Source: Planctomycetota bacterium (GTDB lineage: Bacteria; Planctomycetota; Phycisphaerae; WQYP01). Taken from it: a stretch of 8,292 nucleotides of DNA. Where the stretch lies: positions 1 to 8,292 of the forward strand of contig JAKAYZ010000054.1 in assembly GCA_021816165.1 (NCBI GenBank). The letters run 5' to 3'. Under the pieces are notes generated by a model, which made no database searches, was not told where the DNA came from, and was given only the letters and a program-made list of their open reading frames with translations. Within the stretch, counting starts at the first letter, position 1. The number at the start of each line of letters is the position of its first letter. Below, piece by piece: positions 5,855 to 8,292 of this stretch. The translations under genes were made by a program, and so were the position numbers.

Positions 5855-6006
5855 CACTGTTCATCACCGCATAATTTGGGACCCATCTACCCTTCAATCG
5901 GTGGTATAGGTCCTGCGTCCAATTCAGTACAGCATAACATGATAAACTTTTTCGTCGCGTTGGTGCATTTAACGGATGCTCCAACCTTGAAATTCTTTGC
6001 TCTCCG

Positions 6007-6035
6007 ATTGTATCCAATACGGATAGACCTGTGAA
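6007..6035 (-). promoter_or_regulatory. Candidate sigma70-type promoter for pssA
   Basis: On the minus strand, TTCACA (6030-6035) and TACAAT (6007-6012) each match the housekeeping consensus at five of six positions and are 17 bases apart. Transcription would start near 6000, giving a leader of about 145 bases before pssA. Promoter consensus in this lineage is uncertain. Confidence 0.4.
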
Positions 6036-6169
6036 TTTTCGTGGGCGCGAGACAGCACCTGTATGCCATGGGTCATTGGCCATGCCGTAGCCGTGCGGCC
6101 GTGAAAGGTCCGAGAACGGCGGGCAAATCGTACAAATCCCCGGCCCCAAAGCACAGATGTCGGAGTGCG

Positions 6170-6197
6170 ACTATACTATTTGCACACTAAATTTCAA
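6170..6197 (-). promoter_or_regulatory. Second candidate promoter directed towards pssA
   Basis: On the minus strand, TTGAAA (6192-6197) and TATAGT (6170-6175) are 16 bases apart, each matching the consensus at five of six positions. It overlaps the start region of comEC, so it could link expression of the two divergent units. The leader to pssA would be about 310 bases. Confidence 0.3.
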
Positions 6198-6202
6198 GGG
6201 AG
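6196..6202 (+). promoter_or_regulatory. Ribosome binding site of comEC with unusual spacing
   Basis: AAGGGAG directly abuts the ATG at 6203, which leaves no spacer. An in-frame stop (6188-6190) rules out a start further upstream other than non-standard codons. A CTG at 6209, six bases downstream of the motif, would have ideal spacing. The true start may therefore be this CTG, or initiation at the ATG is weak. Confidence 0.45.
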
Positions 6203-8292
6203 ATGTGTCTGACCTCTGCGCCGGAAAAACCGCCATCTGCTGCTTGGCACCGCACACCCGCCACAGACCCGGCGGTATTTCTTGCGCTCGCTTTGGCGGC
6301 CGGCATCGCCATTGGCTGGAAGTGGCCGGGGGTGACGATATCCGCGCTGGCGCTGGCGGTGCTGGCGATGGTTTCATCCATGGTGATGATTCGGCGGTGG
6401 CCGTGGGGCAGCTTCATTTTGTTATTACTCACGTGCACGGCCGTCGGTGCGGCAAGGTTCAATCTTCAGCAGCGGCAGATGGCGGTCAACAACATCGGCC
6501 GATTCGCGCCGGCGACGGGTCGGGCACTCATTCATGCCCGGCTCCTTATTACATCCCCACCGCAGCATCGGCAGAAGCCGCCGGGCGGACCGCTATTTTC
6601 GATCGCCGGCGGCTACACCACGTTCACCGCCCGAGCCATAGCCTGTCGGAACGATCATCGATGGGCATCGGCAGCCGGGCGGGTAATCGTTCACGTGCCA
6701 AGTTGGCTTCCGGCCCTGCATGTTAATCAGCATGTGGAGGTATGGGGGTGGCTATCTCAACCCGCAGCACCGGCCAATCCGGGAGCATTCGATTACCGTG
6801 AATACCTGCGAACCCGTCGAATATTTTCTCAAATCGATCTCACTCATTCGGCCCAAATCAAGATACTTTCATCGCATCCATCCCTTTTCCCGCTATCCGG
6901 CTTTCTGGCGCAGCAGCGGGTGGAACTACGCCGCAGATTTTTGCATTCATTTGGTGCACACACGCTGGCTGGTAACGAGATGGTGGCATTGCTTCTGGGC
7001 TTTCGAGATCCGTCCATTATTAAAATTGAACGCGATTTTTCCCGATGCGGAGCCGCCCATCTTCTGGCGCTTTCCGGTTTGCATGTGGCACTGATCGCGG
7101 AAGCGATCTGGCTGATTTTGCGCTTGTTAATTAAATCGCCTCGCACGCGTGCTGGTGTGACATTGCTGCTGGTATTGGCCTATATGCTGGTAACGCCGTG
7201 CGGTCCGCCGGTGGTTCGCGCAGCGCTTGGCACCGTACTGGTGTTGCTGACCATGCTCATAGGCAGGCCAGTGCGCATAACAAATATTCTTGGCGTAACG
7301 GCGTTGGTGGTTTTGCTTTGGCGTCCGGCCGAATTATTTGACGCTTCATTTCAATTAAGTTTTCTCGTGACGGGGATGCTGATTGTTATGGCACCGCGCT
7401 TCTATTCCGCGCTGTTTGGCCCTTGGCTTGCCCGCCTGACCGACATAGCCAACGCATCGCAGAAACGAATTGACAGATTCAGGTTCCGCCTGGCCGCATT
7501 TGTCGCCGGAACATTAACGGCCAATCTTATCGGTACCATGGTATCGCTTCCATTGGTGATGTATCACTATCACCAAATTACCCCATGGGGTGTGGCGACC
7601 GGTCTGTTATTGTTTCCCTTCGTCTGCGCGGCATTGATCACCGGACTGGTGCAGTTATGCGTGGCTGCACTGGTACCGAGTCTGGCCAAAATAGCGGCGG
7701 TGATTGCTACCCCCTGTGCCGATGTTCTGGCGTGGAGCGTGCATCTGCTGGCGCGATTGCCGGGCAGTCAGTTCGTGGTACGGGCACCCTCGCCGGCGTG
7801 GATTATTAGTTTTTACGCTTTGCTTATGGTGTGGGTACTCCGGCATCATCTGCGGGTAAATCGCAAGGCGATCGCCAGTGCCGGTGGCGTACTGACAGTG
7901 GGCGTTCCATTATTGGCGTTGGTGCAGTCGCATCCGTCCCAACTGAAAATTGCAGTATTAAGCCTGCACAGTGGCAATGCGGTGTTGCTGCAGAGGGGCC
8001 ATAACTGGCTTTCACGGCGGGCGTATGTCATAGATGCCGGCACGGCCGGCTCGGCCGCGATTTGCAGTCGGAATATTCGCGAGGTATTAAAAGATTGGGG
8101 AGTCTCCGACTTAGCCGGTATATTTCTGACTCAAATAGATTCGCTCCACGCTGCGGGGGCGTTACCGCTCCGCGCCGCCTACCCGCACGCGTCCCTTTGG
8201 ATCAACGCCGCTGATTGTCGCACCACCGGCGCATCCCGCTCCGTCAGGCAATTTCTCCGGCAAATAAGGCATGGTGGACGCGTCCATGCCTT
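6203..8292 (+). CDS. comEC: ComEC/Rec2 family DNA-uptake channel protein, 3' end cut by the window
   Basis: ComEC forms the inner-membrane channel that brings single-stranded DNA into the cytoplasm during natural transformation. One frame is open from the ATG at 6203 to the window edge (696 codons), so the gene lacks its end here; usual family length is about 750-800. N-terminal hydrophobic helices (about 24-84) are followed by a soluble domain (about 100-225) with the typical PANPGAFDYREYL (190-202). The competence domain is canonical: GNEMVALLLGFRD (257-269), AHLLALSGLHVAL (285-297), PPVVRA (335-340) and FDASFQLSF (379-387), with many membrane segments to about 575. From about 581 a metallo-beta-lactamase-like domain begins, but its motifs are degenerate. 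LSLHSGNA (586-593) replaces the usual DVGQGDA, and LTQIDSLHAAG (642-652) replaces LTHxHxDHxGG, keeping only the last His. The gene diverges from pssA. Family assignment is secure; nuclease activity is doubtful. Confidence 0.94.
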   Translation, partial: MCLTSAPEKPPSAAWHRTPATDPAVFLALALAAGIAIGWKWPGVTISALALAVLAMVSSMVMIRRWPWGSFILLLLTCTAVGAARFNLQQRQMAVNNIGRFAPATGRALIHARLLITSPPQHRQKPPGGPLFSIAGGYTTFTARAIACRNDHRWASAAGRVIVHVPSWLPALHVNQHVEVWGWLSQPAAPANPGAFDYREYLRTRRIFSQIDLTHSAQIKILSSHPSLFPLSGFLAQQRVELRRRFLHSFGAHTLAGNEMVALLLGFRDPSIIKIERDFSRCGAAHLLALSGLHVALIAEAIWLILRLLIKSPRTRAGVTLLLVLAYMLVTPCGPPVVRAALGTVLVLLTMLIGRPVRITNILGVTALVVLLWRPAELFDASFQLSFLVTGMLIVMAPRFYSALFGPWLARLTDIANASQKRIDRFRFRLAAFVAGTLTANLIGTMVSLPLVMYHYHQITPWGVATGLLLFPFVCAALITGLVQLCVAALVPSLAKIAAVIATPCADVLAWSVHLLARLPGSQFVVRAPSPAWIISFYALLMVWVLRHHLRVNRKAIASAGGVLTVGVPLLALVQSHPSQLKIAVLSLHSGNAVLLQRGHNWLSRRAYVIDAGTAGSAAICSRNIREVLKDWGVSDLAGIFLTQIDSLHAAGALPLRAAYPHASLWINAADCRTTGASRSVRQFLRQIRHGGRVHA

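Larger units (their letters stand above)
5855..6202. other. Divergent intergenic region between pssA and comEC
   Basis: The 348 bases separate two divergent genes. They hold two minus-strand promoter-like sequences (6007-6035 and 6170-6197) and the comEC ribosome binding site. Frames on the minus strand of up to 100 codons exist (for example 5847-6149), but they resemble nothing known, and one overlaps the start of pssA. No tRNA or riboswitch was recognised. Confidence 0.5.

Noticed and set aside
5847..6149. 100-codon minus-strand frame upstream of pssA
   Set aside because: It overlaps the pssA start, has no clear ribosome binding site and resembles no protein family. The region is better explained as a promoter and leader.
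6157..6726. 189-codon open frame on the + strand at the start of the comEC region
   Set aside because: It is out of frame with the comEC reading frame, which carries all family motifs and stays open to the window end. The alternative translation is Gly/His/Arg-rich and matches nothing.

Overview
The window most resembles a chromosomal segment of a planctomycete, probably of the Phycisphaerae type; this is an inference. The reasons are two PEP-CTERM sorting-signal proteins, a small P-loop sulfotransferase of a type I associate with such genomes, a roughly 340-residue inositol-monophosphatase-family protein, moderately GC-rich coding DNA, and intergenic REP-like hairpins and dispersed repeats. 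Other PEP-CTERM-bearing phyla such as Verrucomicrobiota cannot be excluded. No rRNA, tRNA, CRISPR array, phage gene or transposase was seen.

Left part (about 1-2611, + strand): three genes read together. The first encodes an exported phosphoesterase (acid phosphatase/phospholipase C superfamily) with a Tat-like signal peptide and a C-terminal PEP-CTERM anchor. After 75 bases comes a small PEP-CTERM surface protein of unknown function. Its TGA stop overlaps what is probably the GTG start of a cytoplasmic sulfotransferase, which implies translational coupling. The first two products are predicted to be exported and handled by an exosortase, which is not in the window. The third would transfer sulfate from PAPS to an unknown acceptor.

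Middle (2612-3820): about 1.2 kb without a convincing gene, between convergent transcription units. It holds a C-rich, hairpin-dense stretch with a degenerate 65-base tandem repeat (about 2612-2960), two REP-like hairpins sharing TTAGC/GCTAA ends, and two direct copies of a dispersed repeat of about 215 bases, 309 bases apart. Each copy carries the same perfect 8-bp hairpin. An inverted fragment of the repeat lies between them.

Right part (3821-6202, - strand): pssA (CDP-diacylglycerol-serine O-phosphatidyltransferase), followed after about 30 bases by an inositol-monophosphatase-family gene, probably one operon. The 348-base divergent region upstream holds two promoter-like sequences for this operon.

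Right end (6203-8292, + strand): a ComEC/Rec2 DNA-uptake channel gene, open from its ATG to the window edge and therefore 3'-truncated. Its membrane competence domain is canonical. Its C-terminal metallo-beta-lactamase-like domain has lost most metal-binding residues in the part that is visible.

The best candidates for something undescribed are the coupled PEP-CTERM/sulfotransferase cassette, the hairpin-rich tract downstream of it, and the degenerate nuclease-like domain of ComEC. None is proven a new system by sequence alone.
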